From NCBI GenBank assembly GCA_021464415.1, contig CM038471.1:15352422-15416421 (forward strand): a DNA stretch of 64,000 bases. Direction: 5' to 3'. Both the position numbers and the translations under genes were made by a program. Below, one piece after another: positions 25,439-35,855 of this stretch. The DNA is from Lonicera japonica. Taxonomy: Eukaryota > Streptophyta > Magnoliopsida > Dipsacales > Caprifoliaceae. Numbering within the stretch: the first letter of the stretch is position 1; each line of letters starts with the position of its first letter. The notes beneath the pieces were generated by a model. The model was not told the DNA's origin. It did no database searches and was given only the letters and a program-made list of their open reading frames with translations.

Positions 25439-26721
25439 AAACAAACAATTAAAAGTAATTAAATTGAAATAAAACAGAAAACTAGGGTTTACCGGGCACA
25501 AAATTGAAACTTGAATTGAAACTGAATTGAATGATGAATTAACGTTGAATACGCTGATATTCCGACTTCAAAATATCGTAAATAAACTAACTTAACAATT
25601 ATTTTAAAGAAAGAAAGAAGAAATTACTCAACGTTCGATCGTCAGATGAGCATAAAAGCTCCCAAGAAAGTTACGGTGCTCTCAACTTTTCTGTTAATTA
25701 ATTCTAAATTGTGCGTTCCCTTAAAATATGAGATATATGACATTTTATATGGTACACAAGTGTATTTGGTCGTAGGTTGAATAATTCTTGAAGAAACATG
25801 CCAAAAAGAGCTAAAAACTGAAAATGGACCAAAAAATAGGGTGGGGATCGATCCTCACATGGGAATCGATCCTTATGTATTTTTATTTTTTTTTCTTTTT
25901 CTTTTGGGTGCTTCTTATTTTGTTCATAACTTTTTGTTCCGAACTCCAATTGACGCACCTTTTTTGCCACACATAGGTAATTCAAAGATCTACAACTTTT
26001 ATTTCTCGAGATTTCTTCAAATTCTCAATGAAGAAAAACTTTGATCTGTTACAACTTCGGGCTTTTTACTACAATTCTCGATTTTGCTCAAAAACTTTCG
26101 GAATCGATTCAATTGAACTTCTTTTCTTTTGAGATTACCTTTGGACACTTGTACTCACTTCATTCATGCATGAGGACTTGCTATTCTCTTCTTTCTAGCA
26201 CTTTGGGGGTAGTTTGCGGAGTTTTTCTCACTTTGGGCATCGGAATGGATATTGATTTCTTCTTCGGGCCTTCTTCTTACAATTTTTCGCTTTCAACCTT
26301 CTTTTTTTTATACAACTCCAGTTGCTTAACTACTTTAAACTTGCAAAATGGCTTAGTAATACAAAAATACATTGCAATGCCTTCTTTTCATACTTAAACT
26401 GAATTTTCATACAATTTTTGATTTTAGACAATAATTATAAGTTAATTGAGCCTTGTTTAACAAGTTATAAATGTAATTTATGTGCTCAATCACTAAATTA
26501 ACCATTTGCTATATCAAATTTTGTTTATGTTATATGTTATCTTCAAATAGAGGCTTAAGGCATCTGTGACGCCTTGCGAGTGATGGAGTACTCCCTTGGG
26601 TGAAGGAAAGGTAGTTCAAAGGGGGCATCCCACATTGAAAAATGGGGGATCCTTGGAGACCCATATAAGTAGCAGTTGGTCACTAATTAAGTACGAGGCC
26701 TTTTGGGGGCTCACTGGCTTC

Positions 26722-26804
26722 GGATCCCATAAGAATTCCGAAGTTAAGCGAGTAGGAGGCCAGAGAAATCCCAAGATAGGTGACCCCCTAGGAAGCTGGT
26801 CGTG
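26722..26804 (+). other. 5S rRNA-derived region in the left Cassandra LTR
   Basis: GGATCCCATAAGAATTCCGA, then AGTTAAGCG, then AGATAGGTGACCCCCTAGGA matches plant 5S rRNA (GGATCCCATCAGAACTCCGA...AGTTAAGCG...GATGGGTGACC), including the A, intermediate and C box region of the internal RNA polymerase III promoter. It is an LTR part, not a functional 5S gene. Confidence 0.88.
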
Positions 26805-27137
26805 AGCTCCCAGAAACAATGCCGTGAAGGTAGATGTTCCAGGGCTGAGGCCTGGCTGGACGCTACCCAAAGCGGACAATATCTTACTGAGGTGGGACAT
26901 GATCGTTACAAATGGTATCAGAGCGGACCCTGCCAAGTATGATGTGTCGACGAGGACGTCGATTCCCTTGGGGGGAAGGATGTGACGCTCTACGAGTGAT
27001 GGAGTACTCTCTTGGGTGGAGGAAATGTAGCTCAAATGGGGCATCCCACAACGGAAGATGGGGGATCCTTGGAGATCCATATAAGTAGCAGTTGGTCGTT
27101 AATTAAGTACGAGGCTTTTTGGGTGCTTATTGGCTTC

Positions 27138-27220
27138 GGATCCCATAAGAACTCCGAAATTAAGCGAGTAGGTGGCCAGAGAAATTCCAAGATGGGAGAC
27201 CCCCTGGGAAGTTGGTCGTG
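27138..27220 (+). other. 5S rRNA-derived region in the right Cassandra LTR
   Basis: Same region as in the left LTR. It is closer to 5S in places (AAGAACTCCGA, GATGGGAGACCCCCTGGGAA), so the two copies have collected different changes since insertion. Confidence 0.88.
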
Positions 27221-27326
27221 AGTTCCCAGAAACAAAGCCGTGAGGGTAGATATTCCGGGGCTGAGGACTGGCTGGACGCTACCAAAAGCGGACAATATCG
27301 TACTGAAGTGGGACCGAGTCGTTACA

Positions 27327-27707
27327 GCATTGTTTAGTTCACGAATTTGAGAACTCAAGAAAAGAAAGTCATTAATTTTCTTTGTTTGGTAAGTTCAAAT
27401 TCCGGAAATACTTTACTGACTAAGGGGAAATAAAGTACGGTAGAAAATCATTCCATTCATACTTCAGGAAATTGACCTTTCCCTTTCTGTTTTCTCAGCA
27501 TTCATTAAAAAATGTTTGAACAATAGTACCCCTACCAAAATATGCTATCACCAAATTGGTGTGTTTTTTAATTTTTATGATATTTTTATTTTAAAATATA
27601 AGGTATTACTAAAATATTAATATACTTTTATTTTTCATTTTGTACCAATTAAATACTAAAAAATGAATCAAATAATATATCTCAAATATTTTATATACTT
27701 TACTAAA

Positions 27708-27744
<37 letters not shown>

Positions 27745-27830
27745 ATGATAAGATTTTTAATTTTCTACTCCCATAAAAAAACAATAAAATTAATTTTTCT
27801 CTCATAAACTAAACGTTGTCACGAATAAAA
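27327..27830. mobile_element. Probable MITE with TTGTTTAGTT inverted ends, with a poly(A) run
   Basis: Left text GCATTGTTTAGTTCACGAA and right text CATAAACTAAACGTTGTC are imperfect inverted repeats. Between lies AT-rich non-coding DNA with an uninterrupted poly(A) of over 30 bases (27709-27743). Boundaries are approximate. Confidence 0.5.
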
Positions 27831-28248
27831 TTTAAAAGGAAAGGGCTCGGGGATCTATGATAAAACCAATGCATAAATGCCTAACAAAACGCATCGTCCA
27901 CCTCGTTGCTCACGTCTACTTATAGTCTTATAGAAACCCCTCCCTCTTCTAACAAAGACACGTCACCCAAACAAAAAGCCAAGCCTTCAACTCGTCCTTT
28001 TCTCTAAAACTGTTTCAACTTTCAAGTACCTTTAAAATACTTCAAAACTATATCATTTTATTTTTTTATATCAAGTGATTTTTGAATTTGTTTTTATTTA
28101 TCTCAACTGATCTTCTTTTATAATTTCGATCACACTTACTATTAGTCACATAATACTTTTACATTTACTAAAGTTCGATTATTTTTATAATCGCTAAAAT
28201 TCAATTCGAAAAACTCTTAGTCAATCAAAAAATTAAATCCATAATAAA
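27831..28248. other. Non-coding stretch, possible displaced rbcS promoter segment
   Basis: Unlike its surroundings this stretch is not obviously repeated. It contains GATAAAACC (near 27859), CTCACGTC (near 27911), CACGTC (near 27960) and two TTATAG sequences (27919-27934). These resemble light-responsive promoter parts, but the inference that this was once next to rbcS is only positional. Confidence 0.3.
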
Positions 28249-28329
28249 AGGGGGTGATAAATGCACCCCCTTTTATTGTCATCAACACACTCTATACCTT
28301 AAGGTCCTCACTTTTAAAATAAATTTTAA

Positions 28330-29489
28330 GAAAATACCATCAATGACCACTTAACTATTGGTCATTTTTACCAATGGCCACTGAACTAAATTTTATTACA
28401 ATTGCATCATTAAACTTTTAAAAAGTGCTACCATTAGCCACTCCGTCAAATTCTACCGTTAAAAATTAACGGAGCCATGCCATGTGTTAAAAACTAGGGG
28501 CATTTAAGTCATTTTGCTCTTTTTTTTCTTTTCCCTTTTCTTTTCTTTTCTTCTTTCTTCTCCCTTTTTCCTTTTCTTTTCTTTCTTCTCTGCCTCCTTC
28601 CTCCTTCGAGCTGTTGCTTCTTCTTCCTCCAAGCTGCTGCTGCTGCTTCTTCTTCTTCTTCTTCTTCTTCTTCTTCTTCTTCTTCCTCCGCCATTCATTT
28701 GCAAAAAAATTCATCGGATTGGTCGGATAATGAGAGTTTCGTGTTGCTTGAGATTTGGGGGGATAGGTTTTTGCAATTGGGGAGGAAAAGTCTGAGGAAT
28801 GAGGATTGTGGGGTTGCTTCAGGGGAGTACGTGTTTATGAATCCTAGGGTTTATTTGAATCAATCGAATGTGTTAGATGAAATGAGGGATAGTCCCGGGG
28901 AATAGAGTGAAGAGGATGATGATGATGATGATTCGGATGGGCTACTGCCAAAGAGGAAGGAGGGAGATAATCGATTGTCGTTTCGATTAGTGGCGGACTC
29001 AATTCAGAAGTTTGGGGAGATTTACGAGAAGATTGAGGATAAGAAGAGGCAACAGATGATGGAGTTGAAGAAAATGAAGATGGATTTTCATAGAGATTTG
29101 GAGTTACAAAAGAGTCAGATTCTTGAGAGGGCTCAAGCGGAGATTGCGAAAATAAGGCAAGGGGGTGGCTAATGGTAGCACAAAACAGTCAAATTCTCAT
29201 GCCCTGCGATGAATGGCGGAGGAAGAAGAAGAAGTTGGGAGGAAGAAGAAGGAGAAAAAGAAAAGGAAAAAGGGAAAAAAGAAAGAATGAAATAAAAAAG
29301 GGAAAATGACTCAAATGTCCTTAATTTTTAACACATGCATGGTTCCGTTAATTTTTAACAGTTAGATTTAACAGAGTGGCTAATGGTAGCACTTTTTAAA
29401 AGTTTAATGATATGATTGTAACAAAATTTCGTTAAGTGGTCATTGGTAAAAATAGCCAATAGTTCAGTGGCCATTGATGGTATTTACTC
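28330..29489 (+). mobile_element. Pack-MULE: long-TIR Mutator-like element with captured gene
   Basis: Inverted repeats of at least 187 bp (28330-28516 and 29303-29489) match closely, for instance CATTAAACTTTTAAAAAGTG in the left copy and its reverse in the right. They extend inward through a (CTT)n tract to CTCCGCCATTCAT (28688-28698 and 29206-29218 inverted). Inside is no transposase but a fragment of a cellular gene on the plus strand. Long TIRs with a captured gene define a Pack-MULE. A clean 9-bp duplication could not be read. Confidence 0.82.
28699..29172 (+). pseudogene. Captured fragment of a trihelix (ASIL/ENAP-like) transcription factor
   Basis: One frame runs 28699-29172 with a single in-frame TAG at 28903-28905. 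The N-terminal part (SSDWSDNESFVLLEIWGDRF) resembles the first helix of the Myb/SANT-like trihelix domain, in which the WGDR motif is typical. The remaining helices are missing and the frame jumps to an acidic linker (EEDDDDDDSDG). It ends with the family's C-terminal coiled coil (SIQKFGEIYEKIEDKKRQQM). Trihelix proteins bind GT elements and several repress target genes. This fragment lacks most of the DNA-binding domain and the parent's introns, if it had any. It could still act as a coiled-coil decoy or as a source of antisense RNA, but no expression evidence exists here. Confidence 0.75.
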
Positions 29490-29544
29490 AAAAAATTATT
29501 ACAAACATCCCACTCTACCACTCTTTAACTTAATAACCATAATT

Positions 29545-29880
29545 ATATTAATACTCTCTCGTGATTAGGAGATTATCTTTATTGCTACTCGCTTAACATT
29601 TAGCATTTCGAATTTCATCAATAACTTAAGTTATGTCCATTTTTTGACATATATTTGTCAAATTTATGGTGAATAAATGTGTTAATACTTTCCTGTCATT
29701 GGGAGAGTATATTTATTGATACTCGCTTAACATTGAGAATCTGAAATTTCAACAATAACTTAAGTTACGGTCAATTTTTTAAAATATACTAGTCCAATTT
29801 ATAATAAATAAATGTAGTAATACAATCCCGTCATTGAAATATTATTTTTATTATTATTGATTCGACATTAAGCATCTAAA
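29545..29880. repeat. Three diverged tandem units of about 134 bp
   Basis: Each unit has TAATAC-(6 nt)-GT(G/C)ATT followed by 'atctttattgctactcgcttaacatt' style text. The same unit occurs in the sister TIR element at about 47133-47340 and 47820. Confidence 0.65.
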
Positions 29881-30046
29881 ATTTAATTAATAATCAAACT
29901 TTATTTAAAAAAATGAAATGAAAGAGAGGCAAAAATAAAATTTAATTTAATATTAATAAAATTTTTAAAAGATATTTATAATAATAAAATGGTGCATTTA
30001 TCACCCCTAACAAAAACCACGGGAACAAGACAAATAGTTAAAAAAA

Positions 30047-30054
30047 TATATATT
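30047..30054 (+). promoter_or_regulatory. Candidate TATA box of rbcS
   Basis: TATATATT about 90 bp before the start codon, which would put transcription start near 30080 with a leader of about 60 nt. A second TTATAAA at 30118 is too near the ATG to be the main one. No G-box or I-box was seen between the TIR element and this site. Confidence 0.45.
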
Positions 30055-30138
30055 AGTATATCACCACTACTAGGACTAGTGCTGTTTCCTCTCTTTATTC
30101 TAACTTGAAGATTCCCCTTATAAACTCAACACACTAAA

Positions 30139-31709
30139 ATGTCTGCAGCAACTTTCTCAGCTCCGGTCGCCGGATCCTGCTATATCGGCCTCAGACCCAA
30201 TTCCGGCAAGCTCTTTCAGGCCAAGGACACGGTCTCCACGTTGAACCGGAAAACCGTGTCTAATGGTTGCAGGATTCGATGCATGAAGGTAATTTGATTT
30301 TGTTTTATTTTGATTTTGATTTTGGGTTTCCATTGAAGATCATAATTTTTTAATTTTGCTTTTTATTTTTATATGTTTGGGGGGCTAAAGACATGGGATC
30401 CAATGAATAACAAGAAGTTTGAGACACTGTCATACCTACCACCTCTGACAGATGAGTCAATTGCTAAGGAGATTGATTACATGATGAAGAAGGGTTGGAT
30501 TCCTTGCCTTGAATTTGATGAGGTAAGATCACCAACCTAATTAATTAGACTTTCTTTATACATATTAGAACATCTTGCACACTCGATGCATGTGTTAGTT
30601 GATAATTCTTAATACCGGCATCGTTTGATTCGGGTATTAAAAAGTGAGATGGGATTATTAATACTATTTTTTTTATAATACATTGTTTGATTCATACAAA
30701 TGTGTTGGAATTACTAATACCGGTACTAACTTAATACCAACATTTGTGGTATAATTTAATACCAAGGGGAGGTGGTATTGTTTATCCATAATTAAGAAAA
30801 ATGAATCATATATTTTTAAAAATGCCATTACTACTATAATATTTTCAAAAATGCCACTACTACTACTATAAGATTTTATATATTTTTTTGAAATTTTTTT
30901 TTCTCTTTTTTATTTTGTTATTCCAAAATATAATCGCATATACAAGTTACATAACCAAACATGATGTTAACATCAATATGAGATATCTCAGTATTAATAC
31001 AGCATGAATCAAATAGAGTATTGTTATTAAATTAATATCAGGATTAATAGTCCAGCACTATTAATACTGGTATTATTAATCCCACTTACTTTAATATTGG
31101 AATCAAACAAGGCTTAATTGTTTTTTAAATTCTTTATACGATAATTAATGTGATTATATTTGATCTATGTGGTTAAATTATATGTTTTTAGTACTAATTT
31201 GATTCAAGTTTTTGTTCGTTACTTAAATCTGAAAAAATAATTTCACATAGAGGGTTTGAGTCTCATCAACCTCTTAACATGTGAATTTATTAGTTTAGGA
31301 TTTTTAAATGAAAAAATTAAATAAAAGGAACCAAATAAATACTTGTCAAGATCGCAACTTCAAATTCCTTAAAAAAACTATCCTTTGATTTTTTTTTAAA
31401 TTAAAAGAATGGAAATTTTTTACCCAAGATTATGTCCGATTTAACCATGTGTTTTCTTTTATTTGTGGCAATTGGAATTAGGTGGGGCATGTGTACAGGG
31501 AGAACAGCAGAATCCCAAATTACTATGATGGGAGGTACTGGACAATGTGGAAACTGCCCATGTTTGGATGCACTGATTCCTCTCAAGTACTTGAAGAAAT
31601 CCAAGAGTGCAAAAAGGCATACCCAAACAGTTACATCCGGATCTTGGCTTTTGACAACATCAAACAGGGGCAATGCATGTCATTTCTCATTCAAAAACCC
31701 ACCTCCTAA
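30139..31709 (+). CDS. rbcS: RuBisCO small subunit, three exons (possibly T-type)
   Basis: Exons 30139-30288, 30391-30522 and 31482-31709 join in frame to 169 codons; all introns are GT-AG. The protein is the nuclear-encoded small subunit that assembles with eight plastid large subunits and fixes CO2 in the chloroplast stroma. Exon 1 encodes a 48-residue Ser/Thr-rich transit peptide ending CRIRC before the mature MK. Intron 1 lies after mature residue 2 and intron 2 after residue 46, the conserved plant positions. Exon 2 has [20 protein letters not shown] and [10 protein letters not shown]; exon 3 has [19 protein letters not shown]. The mature length is about 121, which is normal. Several positions differ from leaf-type subunits: TWDP for VWPP near the start, PNYYDG for [18 protein letters not shown] for IIGFDNVRQVQC, and a C-terminal QKPTS. 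These suggest the trichome/root 'T-type' clade. The frame is intact, so I judge it functional. Confidence 0.95.
30618..31113. mobile_element. Tourist-like MITE in rbcS intron 2
   Basis: Matches 44414-44987 throughout. Inverted ends are CATCGTTTGATTCGGGTATT on the left and AATATTGGAATCAAACAAGG on the right, followed by TTA. It makes up about half of the 959-bp intron 2. The left boundary is approximate. Confidence 0.75.
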
Positions 31710-31726
31710 ACTACAAATATACCCCC

Positions 31727-31734
31727 TCTCTCTC

Positions 31735-31767
<33 letters not shown>

Positions 31768-31943
31768 AAGACTACCTTTGCTTTTGGTTTTTTTTTTCTC
31801 TATCTTTCTATGTTAAACATCTTTTTCATTTGGGTTGAGAATAATTAAGGCTGGTCTTTTTAATAATAATTCAAATGTGACTTTGCTTGCTTTCTTTCTT
31901 TCTTTCTTTCTTTTTTATTTCATTTTATTTGTTTTTCTCTCTC

Positions 31944-31982
<39 letters not shown>

Positions 31983-31990
31983 TTTAGGTT
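31727..31990. repeat. Microsatellites in the rbcS 3' region
   Basis: A (CT)n run starts 18 bp after the stop codon (31727-31768). Further (CTTT)n at 31888-31912, (CTAT)n and (GT)n at 31940-31983 follow. They lie in the likely 3' untranslated region or just beyond. No strong AATAAA was seen; AATAAT near 31841 and 31862 are weak candidates. Confidence 0.7.
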
Positions 31991-33105
31991 GAGGTACATT
32001 ATTTTATTTTTTTTAATGTATAATTAATCTTACAATTTTCTTTTGTTGAACTGTGTAAAACATGTTCCGTTAGTTCTCAGTTCCGCATCCTTTTAAATAT
32101 CTTTTATATTTTAGTTAAGAAGAATAATTAAGGTTGGAGGTTTTGATTGTAGATAAAATGGGTTTTACCTGACTTATCTATAATTATATTCAATTCAATG
32201 GCACTTTTTTATTTCATATATAGTAAATAGAGAACTTCAACTACAATTAGTTTTAGTTATAAGGACATTTTTCAATCTTTATCTTCTAAAAGAATACTCT
32301 CATTTTTTAAAATGGTCAATTATACCAATCCTGCAATCTTTAATTATTTATTTGTGACAATGGTGGTTGTCACGACTCACCAACCACTTATGCCAGCACT
32401 GCCAACTAGAATTACGACGATCATTGCCAGAGTTTCGGCAAACTTGGCTGGAGCCCAACTATCTTACCGGATTTTCGGTGACCATTACTAAACCTACGGC
32501 AAGAATTTTTATACAATGTAAAAAAAAAATTCACGCATATTTACATAATTGTGGATTTAGTACAGAAACATATTTGCATAAAATCTATAACATTTTTTGC
32601 TAGTGAAATTAGAACAAAAATATATTTTTACTAAAATACGTATAATTAGTTCACTGCAGATTTAGTGCAAAAATATATTTACATAGAAACTATAACAATA
32701 TTAGTCGCTACCGGAATTAGTGTAAAAATAAATTTGGACTAAAATATGTATCATTAGTTGTTTATAGATTTATTGCAAAAAAAAAAAAGATTTGCAATAA
32801 CTAGCTATGTCAAAACCCTGGTGATGTCTCAACACTCAGGTAGTGGTTGCCGGACCTCTGATGTGGTTGCTGGACCTCCAGTAATGGGCTCGGTAGCGAT
32901 TGTCGGTGGTGATTATTCTTTTTTAAAAAGATATGGAAAAATGTTATTTTGGGTAAAAAAATAAGTGTCCTTATTTAATTTGCAATAAAAAAAATATATG
33001 AGATCCTTTTATTTAATATAATTATGGATAGTGGCAGATCCATGAATTTAATTTAGGGAGGAGGGGGGATATTGCATGAATGTCAAACATGAAATTGCAT
33101 ACCGA
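31991..33105. other. Non-coding, AT-rich, with a 107-bp diverged tandem duplication
   Basis: Between about 32550-32655 and 32658-32766 the phrases 'gatttagt(a/g)cagaaa' and 'gaattagtgtaaaa' repeat in order, about 107 bp apart. Short frames here have no protein features. The last 9 bases before 33115 are the MULE target copy. Confidence 0.5.
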
Positions 33106-34377
33106 AAACATGCTGGTTGATTTTGTTTTCATCCACCAAATCTTTCACTTAATCCACCCTCAAATTAAGGAAATTTTAAACAAAATTTTTCAATATTATC
33201 CTTTTTAAAATTAATAAGTATATCCACCAATTAAAATTAAATTAAAATTATATAATTTTAGTTTCCATTTTAATAAACATTCCTAATCTAAATATAACTT
33301 TTTTAATTTACTTCACATTTACGTTTGAAAAGATTTGAACGGTTTAGGGATTTTTTTCGCGTGTGTTTTGATAGAATTGAAGATCTCAATACATATTTTT
33401 TTGAAGAAAAATACAAACCCTAATATCATTATACAGTTTAAGCATACAATAATGAAAAATCATTTTTCAATGAGAGAATCAAATAATACTTTGCAACACG
33501 AAGAAGAGCCTGCAGTAGAATGGATTAATGCGGCATTGAAAGCAGAGAGGGAATTAGGTATTAGTGCCGAGGATGGTTTATTTCCATCGCAATCAGCAGA
33601 GACTACACATTCAATGGTGTGTTTTAATTTTTTATTTTATTTTGTTTTGCTTTTAAATTTATACTTTAGATTATACTCTTATTTGAAATATGATAGAGGA
33701 ACTTAATTTTGGATACGGTATTACACACTTCAGCAGAACCTGAGTTAATATCTAATATCGAATCCAAAATTAATTTTTGTTTCAAAATTATTATTTTTTA
33801 ATTATTTTAAACTTACGAAAATCTATTATATTTTTTTTAGGATCCTAAGGTATCCATGACGAATGAATTGATTATTCCAGAAGCTTTATCAATGTTACAA
33901 TCAATTAAAAGTGATGTTGACGATGTGCCAATGTAAGAAGTGGAAGATAGTAGACTTATGGGATGTGATTGTACTCAATTTTTTGTTACAGAAGAGGTAA
34001 CTATATTTGTCAAATAAAATGTTAACTTATAACTTGTATTCTTAACACGATTGCGCGAGATTTATTATATTGTGATTAATGCAAAATTTTTGCTCACGGG
34101 ATGATCTAACGTCATGGTGTAAGCTGTTGGTAGAATTTGTGGGGTGGTTGTTAGCATAAAAAAATTGGAGTTTCCAAGATTTGGTCGTAGAGGGAGAATC
34201 ATTTATTGGTGCGAAAGAAATAGGTCTTATAAAGAAAAACCCAGAAAAGATTCAAGCAACCCTAAGAAGCAGCAAAAAATTATAGGAACAAAGAAATGTG
34301 GATGTCCATTCTTGTTGAAAGGGGAGAAACTTGAAGATGCCGAAAATTGGAAGTTAAAAGTTATATGTGGTACGCAT

Positions 34378-35855
34378 TGATGGAGACATAAATATAGAAT
34401 CGTTTGATATTGCGTATAGATTGAACAAAAAAAACTTATGCTAAAACCCTATAAGAATAAAGGGATTTCACCTTTGTGGATCATGTAGAGGATCCATATG
34501 AGGAGACTAGGGTTTGAAAGCATCAGATTGCGATTTGGTCAGATTTTTTTCATTCTCGCTGGGCTGCGAAAATTAATTTTTTTCGCCACCGAAACGACTT
34601 CTGATCGTCTTGATTTTTCGCGTAATAATGGTAACTTTGCGTTCTGAACCACATATCCAAAAATCAGCCCGATTCAACGGTGGGATCAAAAGTTACAATT
34701 GATTTACGACTGCTGTGTCGAAAAACCTAAAGATCTTCTATCGTATTCCTTCCGCCATCAAATCTTGCACCGAGTGTGGGCTACGGTATCACCAAGATTT
34801 TCTCCTCTCTCAATAGAACAAACCCTAACTCATGAGAATTATTATTATTATAAGAAGAGATTAGGCCGGTGTATATATAAGGTTACGATAGGGACCTTAA
34901 GGAGAAATAAGTGTTTGGGCTTCCTATGGAAAGTTGGAATCCTAATTCCACTATGAATTAGTTCCTTCCATAAATTATAATTCACACCACTAAAGAATTA
35001 TAATTGCACTCCCGTCCTTATCTCAAAATTATATTTCGAGCTCCTTATTATTAAATACTTATTATTCTCCCCACATTAAGATTACAGATAACCGTCATTT
35101 AAATTAAATTACTGACAATTATATTTAAATGACTTCTTAATCCTTGAGCCTACCATTTAACTTATTTGACATGTCGGATTAACATAATCCACCTGCAGGG
35201 TTTGACATGATCAAAACTTATAAGCTTCTCAAGGGGCTATCATCAATCCCTATACCGGGACGTGGATTCCATCAATAATTAATATTCATCATACATATAG
35301 TGTCGTCATCCAATTCACGAAGATTATTGATCCATAAATGAATCTCACTCATATTGAGTCAAAACAACAAACACTACATAAATATGTCTATTAATTATTT
35401 CAAGATTAAGAGCATAAGTAATCATAATAACCATGAGATTTTAAATTGTTTTATATAGTCAGTATAAAAATAATTAACCCAAACTGGTCCTATTCAATAC
35501 ACACAAAGTGTACTAGCACAACGAGTTAAAACTATACCGTTTTCTATAGTTAAGATAAACTACTAAAACTTGTGCTACAATCCTACCGATGGGTACGGTG
35601 TCCAATTCCATTTAAGACTGTGAACCATTAAACTTATATTCCACAAGAACCGATGATAAGATCTTATGTGTGTAAGTTATACTCTACACACCAAATCATC
35701 TACTATATGGAATAAAAGACACACATGCACAATTTTTAAATAAATAATATAATGCAACCATTGCCCATACAGATTCTCATTAAAATAGCAAAACCAAGTT
35801 TATAACATATCCAAACCAACAAGAAAATTATGGCTTTTAGTATATCACTCTAACA
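34378..35855 (+). mobile_element. Solo LTR (copia-like) inside the MULE transposase gene
   Basis: TG...CA ended (TGATGGAGAC...CTCTAACA), 1478 bp, flanked by CGCAT on both sides (34373-34377 and 35856-35860). Removing it restores the reading frame across the zinc-finger HxH (GTH-NHP). It has a TATA-like GTATATATAAGG near 34870 and no coding sequence. Assignment to copia rests on general LTR character only. Confidence 0.87.

Larger units (their letters stand above)
19890..26500 (+). repeat. Non-coding dispersed repeat, copy 2, interrupted at 21453-25438
   Basis: Matches 9951-12560 in order on both sides of the retrotransposon inserted at 21453. Blocks include 'gtccaaggccgaaccataggg' style text (19945), a fragment of GGATCGATCC-type palindromes (25850-25875) and the CATAACTTTTTGTTCCGAAC motif (25922). 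No open frame is credible. Confidence 0.65.
26565..27326 (+). mobile_element. Cassandra TRIM retrotransposon (complete)
   Basis: Two 346-bp LTRs (26565-26910 and 26981-27326) begin TGTGACGC and end CGTTACA. Between them are only 70 bp: a primer binding site TGGTATCAGAGC (26913-26924, for initiator Met tRNA) and a purine tract TTGGGGGGAAGGA before the second LTR. Flanks GCATC (26560-26564) and GCATT (27327-27331) form a 5-bp duplication with one change. Each LTR contains a 5S-rRNA-derived region. Together these are the diagnostic traits of Cassandra, a terminal-repeat retrotransposon in miniature that encodes no protein. It appears inserted at the edge of the MITE at 27327. Confidence 0.95.
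28249..30008. mobile_element. TIR element with AGGGGTGATAAATGCACC ends, containing a Pack-MULE
   Basis: Left end AGGGGGTGATAAATGCACC; right end is the inverted AGGGGTGATAAATGCACC. A second member with the same ends is at 47014-48230, and their interiors match (TACTCGCTTAACATT, TTACGGTCAATTTTTT). The right part carries three diverged tandem units of about 134 bp starting near 29548, 29681 and 29816. No TSD could be fixed. The Pack-MULE at 28330-29489 was inserted later, because the 47014 copy lacks it. Confidence 0.78.

Noticed and set aside
26722..27220. Functional 5S rRNA genes
   Set aside because: The match to 5S is partial and imperfect, and it lies inside TRIM LTRs with primer site and TSD.
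26596..27358. Paired similar frames of about 69 and 108-154 codons on both strands
   Set aside because: They are the two Cassandra LTRs, whose content is 5S-rRNA-derived, not protein coding. Their similarity is the LTR duplication.
28487..28795. Open frames rich in Lys/Glu/Arg or Phe/Leu
   Set aside because: They are translations of the CTT/GAA microsatellite within the Pack-MULE inverted repeats, open in several frames on both strands.
31432..31848. Alternative frame overlapping rbcS exon 3
   Set aside because: It is a shadow of the rbcS exon extended by the CT microsatellite.
33335..33451. N-terminal extension of the MULE transposase
   Set aside because: The upstream codons are low-complexity and lie in the terminal region; the ATG at 33452 is followed by sequence that reads like a normal acidic N-terminus.
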